From: Ladona fulva
Taxonomy: Eukaryota; Arthropoda; Insecta; Odonata; Libellulidae
Reading direction: 5' to 3'
Assembly (NCBI GenBank): GCA_000376725.2
Contig: KZ308479.1
Location: 608,248 to 672,247 of the forward strand
DNA: 64,000 nt
Positions 1 to 10,559 of this stretch are shown here, one piece after another. A program made the position numbers and the translations under genes. Under the pieces are notes generated by a model, which saw only the letters and a program-made list of their open reading frames with translations, made no database searches and had not been told where the DNA came from. The first letter of the stretch is position 1, and every line of letters starts with the position of its first letter.

Positions 1-1624
1 TTTGAAAAATCATCACGATACCAATAGAGCTATACCTTTATTATAATTATCGTTATTGTTTGCTGGGTCGAACTAAATTTAACTGATTTATTAACAGATG
101 TTATTGCTTACTTTATTTCTCAAACCCTCCCAATCCTCTCCTAATTTAATGTTCCTTGCATTCCTCAGTCCATTTTTCGTTAGTTCCAGTCTCGAGTTCG
201 TATAAATTTATGATTTCTGATAATTTTTCCCGGTATACTTAATGTACTGCTCTGCTTTCTCTTATATATGCAGAACTCCCGAAAGATTTCTGCAGTTTCG
301 ACTGACCAATTATTCTAGACTTGCAGTAAGTGGGTATGCTTGAGAATCCTATTATTATGTCCATCATCAATCCGTATTGGGAATGTATCGAGAAATTTCA
401 TCCGTCCCTGAGGTATCGGAGATTTACCTTAGTGTCTATGCAACACTCAGACCGGGCCCGAAGCTCCCCTTGGCCAAATCAAAGGGCCATTTTGTGTGTA
501 AACATATTGTCCTCTGCGACAGATATCAGTAATAAAAAATGGAAAAATATTTTAAATAGGTGGGAGATCGACTTTTGCATTTTAAGCGCATACATATGAT
601 TGGTGCGACAGAAAGCAGGCATATGAATAATCCTTACCATAGAACAATTCCGACCGACTCAACGTGATATAAAGGAGTAGGATGAGGATCACCTGGAAAA
701 AGAAAGAAAAAATCGTTATAGAACAATCTGGAACTGTTGATAGATGTAAAATGATTACATCGGTCTCGATTACCCGTGTTATTGTGGGCTCAGTCCACCG
801 CAGATATTAGGGAATTGTCGTCTTGCGTACGTAATCGAGATAATACTGTTCCTAATTCATTTTCATAATTTAATTTGGAAACGAGTTCGGTTATTTCTGA
901 ATTAACACTGAACTTCTACATTTTTGGACACCCGTCCTCAGGGCTAAACAATTTACCGCAATCGGGGATGAAATCTTTCAGGATGATGTAAATTCATTTG
1001 GAATAAAAGGGTAATGGGAGAGATATCTTAAACATGGAGAAATGTTAACGTAAGCTTCGGTTAAGTCGAGTACTTAGGATGCATAAATCCCGATAACGAA
1101 ACAAACTGTAGAGTATAAGCGGAATGTAACACGAAACGTGAGCGGAGGAAGTGAGGCTGTAAAAATATCCTCCGAGAGAAGACGTCGCTCACTTATTAGC
1201 CTTTCCTGCCCTTTGTTGTCCTTCCTCATCTTGAGGAGCGTCGTGTTTCACTAATTGCGCCCCCCAAACGCACATCTTTCCTCCCATTGTGCGCTTCCCT
1301 GCGATGAAGGAGTTCCATAAGAAAATGATAGCGTTGGAAGATATCCGATCTGACCGTCCCTTCTCAAGATGTGTTCCACTCTCAAAGATTTTCAAATATC
1401 CTCGGAATCTACGTACATACGTGTTCTAAAGGACCGCCTTTCGGACTGCTCCGCTCAACTATATTGTTACCTGAGAAAAGATTATTTCTGACTGCAATCG
1501 TCTTTGTAAAGATATATGCAGATCACAATATGGCGCTGTGGATGCTCTTTACATACTCCTAAGCTCGTACACACTTATATGTTAATGAGTGAGATAAAAG
1601 TTACTCTTACATACGAATACTGAA
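1..1624. other. AT-rich non-coding DNA
   Basis: I see no recognisable gene, transposon end or RNA gene here. The frames present (for example 330-599 plus, 1189-1395 minus) are short, have no family motif and show no biased composition. The patch at about 1190-1370 is somewhat more GC-rich than its surroundings but carries nothing I can name. Confidence 0.5.
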
Positions 1625-1626
1625 TA

Positions 1627-2170
1627 TCATGGGAGTCGGTCAGAAAGTCCCACATTTTTTTCCAGCCAAAACCAACGCTAGTAATTCGAAATTCTTGATT
1701 CAAATTCTTTAACGTTTTACCCATGCATGTACATAGTTTCAGTTTTCTCCTGCACATAGCATAGCTGTAAGAAGCTTTCAAACTGGAGTCTGACCGTGAT
1801 ACACGTTTCAGACAACGTGCTGTGATTGAATTTCTGTGCTTAGAGAAAGGAACGGGAGTATTCACAAACAATTGTGCAAAGTCTATGGAACATCTGCAGT
1901 CGATAGGAGTACAGTTGCTTGCTGGATATGGAGGGTGACTGAGTCGGGTGGTTGAATGTGAAAACCTGGGTCCATAACCAGAGCGAGAATTGGTACCGAC
2001 AGAGTATACATGCCCTAGGAAATCGCAGGGGGCAATAGAACTTGAAAGAAATTGTGTGGAAAAACCGACAGTGTAGATAAAAAAATGTTCTTTCGTAAGT
2101 GTAATTTTTTTTGAACATATAGTTTTTGAGAAAAAAACAATTTTGGGCATCACTTTCTTATCAACCCTCG
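1627..2170 (+). mobile_element. mariner transposon, internally deleted
   Basis: The element is bounded by TA dinucleotides (1625-1626 and 2171-2172), the target-site duplication expected of Tc1/mariner. Its ends are imperfect inverted repeats: the right end read on the minus strand starts CGAGGGTTGATAAGAAAGT, and the left end carries GGAGTCGGTCAGAAAGTC. Both ends then run into T/A-rich tracts. Between them lies a transposase remnant in plus orientation. At about 544 bp it is well under the usual ~1.3 kb of mariner elements, so most of the catalytic domain is missing. It is non-autonomous and old, judging from frameshifts and stops. The 217-codon open frame on the minus strand over this interval is a by-product of the element and not a gene. 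Confidence 0.75.
1790..2060 (+). pseudogene. mariner transposase N-terminal remnant (helix-turn-helix)
   Basis: Translating the plus strand from about 1813 gives QRAVIEFLCLEK. After a one-base shift near 1855 it gives IHKQLCKVYGTSAVDRSTV followed by a W. This is the pattern of the paired helix-turn-helix DNA-binding region of mariner (SETMAR-like) transposases: an alpha-helical start, then IHKxLxxVYGxxAVDxSTVxxW. After TESG the frame breaks at stops near 1950 and the match fades. No D,D(34)D catalytic triad is present. The reading frame needs at least one frameshift and contains stops, so it cannot make a transposase. Its position inside the terminal repeats at 1627-2170 supports the call. 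Confidence 0.8.
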
Positions 2171-2214
2171 TATTTCTTAGACTGTTGGAATTCGACCGAA
2201 AATCGGAACAATAA

Positions 2215-2360
2215 ATAACAGTTTCCAATTACGATTGAGGTTCAAAACTTCGGTTACGGTTCGGATTTTACTTCGGCAAAAATAACGGATCTACCGATTT
2301 CACTTTTCGGTTCTGTTGCAATTCGACGCCTTAACCGGACATTTTTGAGTTCACGTTTGC
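2215..2360 (+). repeat. CGGTT-rich dispersed repeat, partial copy
   Basis: Contains repeated TTCGGTT/ACGGTTCGG-type motifs followed by CGGCAAAAATAACGG. It aligns by eye with 25015-25130 (GCAAAAATGACGG, then a CGGTT-rich stretch ending in a TTCGATGC-like sequence). It is one of five locations of this family in the window. Confidence 0.6.
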
Positions 2361-2439
2361 AATTTTCTTCCCTAAACTGACCAAAATTACCTTTCGATGG
2401 CCGAAAAAACTACCACTAATCAACAAAATTTTAAAAATT

Positions 2440-2990
2440 CAAGGAAAAGGTCACAAAGTTCCTTCTCCCGCTTTACTACCTCCAGTACTAAGACGGCGGC
2501 GCATTCAATGGATCGAATCGAACGACTTGAGAATCGAACGGAGATGACTCGATTGTATCGGCGCCGCGACGGCGAAAAAAAAAAGGAAATCCGCCTTCCG
2601 CCCCCAGATTAACCCACCGAATGCCCCAAATGAGTGTGGACCGCATCCCCAATATTATTTCCAGCTCCTCCACGCTAAAATCCCCTGAAAATATCTCCCT
2701 TCAGCAGCTTCTCTGCGCCGACCACCGCTCCCTAATCCAGCTTATCTCCAAAGTAATTTCGACTCTTTCGCTGCGCCAAATCCTCCTCGAGCCCCCTCCG
2801 ACCCTTCCAAATCCCCACCCCAACATAATCCCTCCCACGCTAAGTACGCCGCACCCCTCAAAGACCTGCACAAGAATCCTTCGGTCCCTCTTTTTAACGG
2901 CAGTTAAGACACTCGCACTGCATCTCGTGTAATTTATTCCGAAGGATTCGATCGCACAGGACATCAACGTCCGTTCCACTCAAAGCGGAA
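2440..2990. other. GC-richer island, unassigned
   Basis: Distinctly richer in C+G and CpG than the flanks, with runs of C-rich sequence (2790-2860). Several overlapping frames of 60-100 codons exist on both strands, which is expected where GC is high. None shows a domain I recognise. It could be a regulatory island or the remains of an exon. Confidence 0.3.
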
Positions 2991-3097
2991 ACCCAATTCG
3001 CTTGTTTTTTATATCGCATAGGACGGCTCGTTGATTAGAAACCGCTGCGTTAGCAACCAAACAGATGTCACATCGTAGGAGGAGTAAAAGTTGAAAA

Positions 3098-3145
3098 CAG
3101 TGATACCTGGGATAACGAGTGACCCTGCTAACGAATTCTTTGTTT
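3098..3145 (+). mobile_element. pogo/Tigger-like terminal fragment
   Basis: Begins CAGTGATACCTGGGATAACG. This resembles the end of the complete element at 56998-57727 (minus-strand end CAGTGGTACCTTGGTTAACG). It shares TGACCCTGCTAACGAATT with the left end of the element at 3690 (TGACCCTGCAAACGAATT). No partner end or TA duplication is visible. A SINE follows 40 bp downstream. Confidence 0.45.
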
Positions 3146-3185
3146 AAACTTATATACCTTTTTAATTTTCCTCACTAAGATACCA

Positions 3186-3290
3186 CAGACGCGGCATGGT
3201 GGGGTTACCTGCCCGGAAAGTGGGATACCTTGTTTCGAGCCCCAGTCGTTTCAACATCGCTATTTTTCACAATTGTTATTCCTGTTATTT
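3186..3290 (+). mobile_element. tRNA-derived SINE, family B
   Basis: A tRNA-like 3' half with a degenerate B box (TTTCGAGCCCC) is followed by a unique tail containing CACTATTTTTCACA-like sequence and TTGTTATTCC. The same body recurs at 58987-59070 (CCCGGAAAGTGGGA... then CACTATTTTTCACATTTG). Two copies sharing both the tRNA-like head and the unrelated tail identify it as a SINE and not a tRNA gene. Confidence 0.6.
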
Positions 3291-3689
3291 ATTTAATTAA
3301 AAATTATTTTGCTCATAATTTTAACCGAAGAAAGGTGGTGTTTCAAACCGCGAACATACTATATTAACTCCCACTCATATCAACCATACTAGTATAACCA
3401 CAAAGTTTTCCAGCGAGACATAATTTCCTTTTTTAAATGAAATACTGAATCATTTCTGACCTCAAGAATGATATTTCTCAAGACAACTTTATTTTCACAT
3501 CCTTAAAAATGAAAAGAATTGACCACTATTATTATTAAAAGACTTAGATATTCATCAGCATTAAACGCAGTTTCACCTTGGATCTGTAATACTTAATTCC
3601 TTCGCTTCTTACTTACGTAAATCTATTAATTCATTGCATTCATTCTGTTATACATAGTAAATTCCTCCATAATTGATTATCTATAGATA

Positions 3690-4048
3690 CAGAGGCACTA
3701 ATGATTGACCCTGCAAACGAATTTTTCAGCTAACGAAGATTTTTACGCTTTCTTCGGACTCGGCTAATGAATATAGGACCGGCTTACGAATGTTTCAGTG
3801 GATTCGATGATAACATAAAGCAGCAAAGAGAAATGGTTGGGTCATTCCAGTACTTTCTCTTTCCTGTCTGTATGTGTGGTAAAGAAATGAGCGGATCACA
3901 TAAAATAGGGGACACCCACCAACCAAATTGGATTGCTTACGTTCAAAACAGCGAGAGGTGAGACGCCTGATGTCGTCACGTTTTGACTAACGAAGATTTC
4001 GGAAAACGAATGTGATTCTGGAACTCTTCGTTAGCCGAGGCATAGCTG
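3690..4048. mobile_element. pogo/Tigger-like MITE
   Basis: Flanked by TA on both sides (3688-3689 and 4049-4050), with both ends starting CAG. The ends are only loosely inverted (CAGAGGCACTAATGATTG and, on the minus strand, CAGCTATGCCTCGGCTAACG). Subterminal CTAACGAAGATTT motifs occur near 3733 and 3988 in direct orientation and near 4029 inverted. There is no transposase. The shared TGACCCTGC.AACGAATT block links it to 3098-3145. The exact ends are uncertain. Confidence 0.5.
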
Positions 4049-4260
4049 TATTCTGAAAAGGTTTTCATGAATTGGGAAGATTCTCTTAATATTTTATGGA
4101 AGAAATCCATTCTATAGATAGGTGGGTGTGGCAGATAGGTGGATGGAGACTTTAATTTATGCAACATTCAACAACTCAAAATTATTTCAAAATTATGCTA
4201 ATATAAATACCAAACAATTGGAGGTAATCAACTACGTCCACTAGCTGTAATACTTTACAT

Positions 4261-4313
4261 ACTTCACTTTTACATACTTCACTTTTACAAACTTCACTTT
4301 TACAAACTTCACA
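4261..4313 (+). repeat. 15-bp tandem repeat, about 3.5 units
   Basis: The unit ACTTCACTTTTACAA/T is repeated three times without gaps, followed by a partial unit (ACTTCACA). It is a short local minisatellite in AT-rich DNA. Confidence 0.9.
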
Positions 4314-5044
4314 AGTTACAAAAACTGGTTTACAGAAATACAATCCACTGTTTTAACTGCTGCAATCTACACAAACTACAACAATACAAAACGTATGTAG
4401 ATTTGACAATAAACTCTCTTTTCGTCAGAATTATTACATACACTCATGCAGAATACTGTACATGAATAACGTCTCCCACCAACTACAGTACTCATCATCC
4501 TGGTCCTAGTGGGTCATTACGTTATTTAGCTTCGCGGCCTCGGATGTGACGTCAGGTGAAAATATTCTCTCTTTTCCAGCATTGCGAACAAATTTGTTTT
4601 TTCTTCGTGTAATTTCGATTTAGTTGCTTATTTTAATGTCTTTTAATGGGTAATAGCGTAAGTACCACTGGATGATTTCATATACAGGCTAATGATATCA
4701 ATTTATGCTATATGCCTTTCGATGAAAAAATTTGCAACCCCTTGTTTCATACAGAGATAAATGAATATGAGAAATCAATACAAATACCATACCAGGCCAT
4801 TTGTGTAACAAGAATTGGATTTATATGCCATCGCAGTTTTTTTCATGATGATCCGAGCATGACTTCAATCATTAGACGAAGATGTTTATTCTCACATACA
4901 CTTGTGCAATGTAAAGCACAGATGTAGACACGCACGTAAATAAAACAACTGAGCTTCTCCAGGATGTTAAACAATATTTCCATGAATGGAAAATGTTTCC
5001 ATTTTGTGTATGTATTCCATTGCATTCCGGATAGCTTTCAAATG
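4314..5044. other. AT-rich non-coding DNA
   Basis: No transposon end, tRNA-like box or protein motif recognised. The 4712-4927 plus and 4843-5025 minus frames overlap each other and match no family I know. Confidence 0.45.
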
Positions 5045-5190
5045 CAGTGAGAAAAAAATTCGAAATACCTCACTCCTCATCATGCATTGGATACCTCATT
5101 CCCTCTTCAGGAATTTTGCCAGCCAATAGCAAGGACCAAGGGTGTAGGGCACAACTAACCTAACAACTTTACAGACAAGCATTTTCCTGT
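5045..5190 (-). repeat. 165-bp-unit dispersed element (T165), single degenerate unit
   Basis: Reads in the minus-orientation order of the family: ACCTCACTCCTCATC, then CCTCATTCCCTCTTC, ending CTTTACAGACAAGCATTTTC, which is the family's conserved outer end. Best compared with 20750-20890 and with one unit of the array at 26100-26935 (inverted). Confidence 0.65.
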
Positions 5191-5311
5191 AAAATAAACA
5201 TAGAAACTCTTCAGAAAACCTTACTTGTAATATTGTACCATGGTAATAGATATAACAGTAAAATATAGCAATATATCGCAAAATCAAAAATATTCACGAA
5301 TTCACTATAGT

Positions 5312-5405
5312 TTCGGTAGCGGTGATGGATTAGTTATCTTGGGTATATTGGCTAGCACTCTAACAAAGGTCCCGGGTTCGAGCCCCGGTTATTCGGATTT
5401 TTCTG
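5312..5405 (+). mobile_element. tRNA-derived SINE, family C
   Basis: Has an A-box-like TTAGTTATCTTGGG and a good B box in CCCGGGTTCGAGCCCCGG, with the 5-bp T-stem intact. The segment GCTAG-CTCTAAC-(N)-GGTCCCGGGTTCGAG and the downstream GATTTTTC are shared with 40881-40950 and 43834-43903. A repeated head plus tail argues for a SINE over a functional tRNA. Confidence 0.55.
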
Positions 5406-5510
5406 ACAAGGAAATAATAGTGTTTGTTTGTCTATTGTTACTGATCACGCCCTTCTTCTAAGTGTTCAATGAATGGCTGTTTGTGAGGGTACTGGGAAAT
5501 AAGTCTCAAG

Positions 5511-5975
5511 ATCTACATCTACATTTATGTCCCACAAGCCAGTATTCTTATCGAGTATCGTCCGTAGAAAAAATGAGTTCCTGAAACGACTCGTCCTCGC
5601 ATCTATTTCTCTTATTTTACGCTTCTTGTCGGTCGAAGGAGCAGAAGGGGGTCGCATTATACCGATTACGACTTCCGCAAATGTACTTTCTCTGAATTTA
5701 TCAAGCAATACAGCCTAGCTTCTTATCTCCTTTCTTTCAACTATTCCCAACCTGCGTCTGAGAGCATTTGCGTAACGCTTGCTTGCTTCTCGTGGCACTT
5801 TTTAACTAATCGTATCGCCTTGCGCTCTACTTTCTCGAGTTCGCGGGTACACGTTTCATCCGCTGGACCCTATATACACGCCGCATATTTCAGACGATCA
5901 AAGTGAAATAACATCGCTCTCTAACCTTATCATCGCATTCCCCTACAATGCAGTTCACAAAACCGAGCGCTCAAG
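5511..5975 (-). mobile_element. LINE 3'-end fragment (FFPRTI family)
   Basis: On the minus strand it encodes the C-terminal end of a non-LTR retrotransposon ORF2. It reads LDKFRESTFAEVVIGIMRPP, then KIREIDARTSRFRNSFFLRT, close to the FFPRTIxxWN ending common in CR1/Jockey-group LINEs. The 3' end has the family's AGATGTAGAT tail (5511-5525), but the usual CTGCCACACGCC block just before it is deleted. The 5' side is truncated near 5975. At least seven other copies lie in this window. This is the remnant of a retrotransposon and not a host gene. Confidence 0.8.
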
Positions 5976-7239
5976 TTTAAGTTGTTTGTGGGAGAAATTC
6001 CTAGATATTACACCGAGTCGACAGATTTTTCCAAATTAACAAAAAAGCAACAGTCCGTACCTGATTGTCATCTTGCCTATATATAAACTCCCTTGTCCCT
6101 TGTGGTTGTTATTGGTGGAGGAGTTGGTACTCTTACTGACTTTGTTTAATAATAATAATTTATAGAACACATACAGGAAGCACCCAAATCACGTGTTATA
6201 ATAAATCAATAAATAAAAGTCACTAAAAATAAATATAAAATAAGAGAGGAATGAAGTACCTTACGCTAAAACGAGAATATAAAACCAGAATATTCGCATT
6301 TAATACAAGAAAAGCTAACGCCTTTGAACATTGAATGACTATCCCTCGCCTGCCATCATCTACAATTTGGTAGACGAGGGACTTCATGCCCACCATTAGC
6401 TCATACTTTTCGTCTCGACATCGGAGCGGAGCCATAATGCAAATAATCGAGCGCACAATCATAAATCCCAGCATCGGAATGCTCGACGTATCGCGTCGGA
6501 TGCAATGACGTGTTTGCACGTCAACGATCGACTCCCCCGCGACCGTTTAATATTCCACGCGTATTCCGCCATCTTATCTCTCACCTCCTCTTCCAAATAA
6601 CCTCTCTCTCTCCCCTTTTCATCTCGCGAAACACGTACCAACCAATCTCGTCCTCCAATCGGGGCGTGGAACAGGATTACTCTCCCCTTTTTCTCTCTCT
6701 GACCCTCACTATCCCATATCGACCATTTCATTCTGCGCCGTCTAACACACACTCATATATAAATATCTCTCTTCTCCTTATTCGAGGTGAGCAACCAAAC
6801 GGACTGTGCACAAGTACTTCTCTACGCACTCATACGACCTTCGCTTCAGACATCCGAATACTTTTCGCGCATTCCATTTATTCAATATCTCGTCCGCCTT
6901 CCTTTTCTCTGCGACAATTTACATACCTACATATTCCCCGAATAATCGTTGTGCGTACACAATTACATACACGTACATAAGCCACTTTATTTTTGTGGAT
7001 CGATTACGTTAAGGATGATACATGACCTTTTCTTTTGCTGTTATATTTAGTACATTTAGTACTTTTATTGCTAACTTGACAGATTGTTTTGAAACCGTTG
7101 TATTTGTATATCATAATATTCTCTGCTGATTTTTATGACAATTTATTTCTAGTTGTTATGTCAATGAAATAATGTGCCTTTGCTACTTTTTTTGCTTTTC
7201 AGACGTGATTTTACCTGCATTTTCCATAAAACTTTGTGA
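5976..7239. other. Non-coding DNA with pyrimidine-rich tract
   Basis: 6500-6760 is strongly C/T-rich (repeated CTCTCTCTC, CCTCCTCTTCC), which opens frames on both strands: 156 codons at 6510-6980 plus and about 97 codons at 6459-6752 minus. The encoded peptides are compositionally biased and unrecognised. A TAATAATAATT run at 6150-6162 could be a retrotransposon tail. Nothing else is assigned. Confidence 0.4.
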
Positions 7240-7450
7240 ACTATCAGTAGGTTCCGCAGATATTTCCACCCCTCTTCTCGTGGGTATTTTTCTGCTGTGG
7301 TATATATTTTTTTCAAGGAGTAAAAGTTAAATTTTTAACCCACAAATCTGTTTTCTTCTTTTCACATTTTTCAAGCTCTTTTCGACGAAGGGTTGGATGT
7401 AAGAAGATACTTGATAGTCTCAATCTCGCCCGAATAAAGTCGCACAAGTA
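7240..7450 (+). mobile_element. LINE 3'-UTR/tail, hairpin type
   Basis: Shares a long non-coding 3' region with 14775-15010 and 16805-17015: a GGTTCCGCAGAT-like start, a CCCCTCTTCTCGTGGGT-like block, ATTTTTCAAGCT, GATGTAAGAAGA, a short hairpin (TTGATAGTCT), then CAATCTCGCCCGAATAAAG. This is the end of a retrotransposon transcript. The coding part is absent. Confidence 0.7.
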
Positions 7451-7729
7451 TTATTACATACACGGGGATAGATCGAGAAAAATTGCTTTCCTTTGCGAAT
7501 AATTCTGCGTATTTTTTTGTCACGCATCGTACATAACTATCGCGCTGTTCACTTTGGAGCAGATGTTCTCTTGATTCTAACCATTAGTCTCATTCTGCAA
7601 TTATTTTTATTTTGAACGTTTCATCCAAAATTATAATTGTGGCATTGGGCATTCTTCCCCTTTAATTAATTCATTCGTTACAATTGCACTAATTGTTCGG
7701 TGGCATATTCATTGATTACAATACTAATT

Positions 7730-8015
7730 AGAGCAATACAACTTGTTGAGTATTACAATATGGGTGTCTCCTAACCGTAACAATAGATATTACAACATAG
7801 ATATCCTCGAACGGAAGCAAAACACTATGACAATATAGATGTCTCCTAGATACAACAATACACAATTTCAATACCCAAATCTTCCAACCACGACAACACA
7901 CAATTCTATATAGATAACTCCCAGATACAACGATACCATATTTCAATATAGATATCTCCTAGATTAAATAATTCCTTATTTTGATATAGATATCTTCTAG
8001 ATAAAATAAACTATT
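7730..8015 (+). repeat. degenerate minisatellite, roughly 40-50 bp unit
   Basis: The block TTTCAATATAGATATCTCC-TAGATAC-AACAATACAC recurs about six times with drift. Clear examples of ATATAGAT(A/G)TCTCCTAGAT lie near 7825, 7945 and 7990. Unit length is variable because of indels. Confidence 0.75.
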
Positions 8016-8329
8016 TTAGTAGTGTATTGTTTCATCTAAGAGATAGCATATCCAATTTCCTGCAGTGAAAACATTTTTCTCTGTGATAAAAATTCCTAGG
8101 TTTTTCTTCCACGAAACAGTTCTTTCTTTCCTTCCTTTCTATTTCAACAAAAACTGTTAAAAATCTATATAAATGTTGTATCCATATACATTGTAGTTTA
8201 ATGCCATATAATTTCATATATTCGTAATTGTATATTACTTGATAAGGATTAAATGGATGATGCGACTCTTTAGTCCCAATTTCACCTGATAAAGACGATT
8301 CTACGTAAATATTGGCTAGAAAATCCTAA

Positions 8330-8580
8330 AAAAAAGGAATGAGGCAACTAGGCAGGATGAGAAGTGACGTAGGAAGACCTTACGTGGAGGTATAGAGTTC
8401 TATTAGAGGAAAGAATAATTATCATAGAATTAAAAGACACTTATCATAGAATTTAATTATGATTATAAAATGTTATAGGAATAACACGACTGCCGATACT
8501 CGGCATCACTCATACTCCAGTAGCTACCGTATTATTACAGACTGAGACAAAAGTAAATGAAAAATACATTATTCTCCATT
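8330..8580 (+). repeat. T165 element, degenerate copy
   Basis: Has GGAATGAGGCAACTAGGCAG followed by ATGAGAAGTGACGTAG, matching a T165 unit, then the family's constant right end (CATCACTCATACTCCAGTAG, GACTGAGACAAAAGTA). The middle is AT-rich and unrelated or badly decayed. Confidence 0.55.
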
Positions 8581-9364
8581 TTCATAGACATCATTGTTCC
8601 TCACGCATTAGGAAAATAAATTCCCTTGCATGAAATAGTGGCCAAAAACTTCCATTTGTTCTCCTCCGCCAATTTCAAACTGATTTTTGGCTTTAAAGAA
8701 TGAGAATCCCTAATTTTCTCTTCGCAGGATTTTTTCCCTCCTATTTCTGAATTCATTTTCGAAATCAGATGCGATAAATGTCAGTCTCTTCATCTCTTCC
8801 CCTTTTTTCCAACTCTCTCATTTTCTTTTTCATTCCATCTTCACAATCAAATTCCCATCCATCGTTTGATTTCCCAAACTCGTACTCGATTTCGTTTAAT
8901 AGCTTTTTCGTACGCACCTAAAGTGTTCGATACCTAATGTTTCCGTCCCCTATTAATTCGCAAATCATTCTTCAGTTATTTTTTCATAACTACGCAACGG
9001 TTCGGCGGATGCATTGGAAACCGATAAAGGAGCCGCAGCGTATATACGCACCATCGTATGCATAGATTCATTAGGGCTTTAATAATGTTTGACAAGCATC
9101 TGGAAAAGAGTAAATATTGATTATTTGGTATTTGTCTGTTGATCAATCAAAGAAAAAATTAATACTTAATATGTGAGGGGAGCAGAAAACCTCTTAGATC
9201 TTAGTTTCAAATGTATTTTATGCCCTTTTCCCCACATTTTTGAATGTGCTACAGTGTATACATTTACACTAGGGCACATCGAATCATTTCAATCTGATTG
9301 GCAGTAGCATTTCGAATTTAAATCGAACCCCGAAATGATTCGGACGTCGTTGTAATGCTTTGGG
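8581..9364. other. AT-rich non-coding DNA
   Basis: T-rich with C/T-rich stretches (8700-8860). No coding signal, transposon end or tRNA-like box seen. Confidence 0.45.
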
Positions 9365-9765
9365 TATCTTATATTAGGACTTCGAATCATAATATAATTC
9401 CCTTCCGGTTTTCGCTCCGGTTTAACGGAAAATCAAAAACCTATTCTGTTCGGGTTTCACCCCCTTCTGTCACCGTCGAACCGGTTAGAACCGTTTTCTT
9501 TCAAACTACTGCAATATCACATTACCCTGAAAGTTTGTTTTAGTATTAGTAATATAATAATAATAAAATTTAGTAATAATTAGTTACAGGTCAAATTTTC
9601 ACGTGTGTAATAGAACTTTCTCCAATTAAACTTATATAAAATGTGGATGGTTGGGAAACAGAAAATGGAATGGAATTAATAATGATTTTCGGTTTTGGTT
9701 CATAAGTTCATAAGGCAAAAACAACGGTTTTTCCTGTTTGCGGTTCATATCCCGTCCGTTATAAC
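9365..9765 (+). repeat. CGGTT-rich dispersed repeat, near-complete copy
   Basis: Aligns along its length with 24680-25145: CTTCCGGTTTTCGCTCCGG, GTCGAACCGGTTAGAACCG, a middle with CTACTGCAATATCA and GAAAGTTTGTT, an AT-rich core with TTAGTAATAATTAG, and a second CGGTT-rich end. It has CGGTT-rich ends around an AT-rich core and no coding capacity. Confidence 0.7.
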
Positions 9766-10384
9766 GTAAGCGATTAATAGAGTAGAATACGATATTTAGG
9801 AGTAAAACATCTAAATATGATTTCATACGGATTAAACTCAATATTCTAAGGCGTTTTCTCGAGGAAGGTCATAATAATGGAAATATAACTTCGCAGACAG
9901 TATTATGGAAGTGAATGAGAAGTTTTATTTTCATTCGTATGAGCTATAAAAGATAACGAAAAAAAAACTCTGCGTTACTAATGTCAATCGTAATCAATCA
10001 CATTTATAGAGGATTAAATTTATTTGAATCGGACCCATAGTCTCCATTCAAATCCTCATTCTTACTGCCGATCCGCATCTAAACGAATCTCGTAGTTTCG
10101 CGAGTTCATAATACATACCGCTTCAGCAATGCCTCCACGCTTTCAATCCATGCTAACTTTTTCCGATTCCCATTCATCATTCCCCACCTTTTATTCCTTC
10201 AAAATTAGATATATGTATTAGTTTCTATTCGCAATATTTTATATACTGTTACTGTAGCATTTTTCTTGTACTCATGTTTGTCAGATTGGAGAGATATTTT
10301 GATTTCGTTTTTTTAGATTTAAGTTAATTTCAGTAAATTATTTTTAGTTATTAATATAATATTATTAGTAATACCATGTAATAT

Positions 10385-10460
10385 CTCCAGAGTTTAGGCA
10401 GAAGAGAGGCCATTTTGGCCTAACCTTGCCGTAAAAATAAATTAATAATAATAAAACGAT
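10385..10460 (+). mobile_element. LINE 3' tail (AGGCCA/TGGCCT hairpin)
   Basis: Perfect 6-bp stem in AGGCCATTTTGGCCT, followed by AACCTTGCCGTAAAAATAAA and a TTAATAATAATAA tail. This is the same layout as other tails in the window (hairpin, CTCGCC-like box, AATAAA, simple repeat) but with a different stem sequence. Only the last ~70 bp of the retrotransposon is present. Confidence 0.6.
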
Positions 10461-10559
10461 CATGACGATGAAGATGATGATTTTGATGATGATAATTATA
10501 AAATTATCCTCCAATCCAGGCATTGATTTCCAGGCCATTGAACCGTAATTATTTTCGCT

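Noticed and set aside
1575..2228. 217-codon minus-strand frame, the longest in the window
   Set aside because: It is antisense to a recognisable mariner transposase remnant and spans that element's inverted ends. No domain of its own.
4261..4313. Possible CRISPR-like array
   Set aside because: The 15-bp units are contiguous with no spacers, and the window is eukaryotic.
6510..6980. 156-codon plus-strand frame
   Set aside because: Lies over a C/T-rich tract that depletes stop codons on both strands; biased composition, no family motif.
7730..8015. Possible CRISPR or promoter array
   Set aside because: Units are degenerate and adjacent with no unique spacers; best read as a minisatellite.
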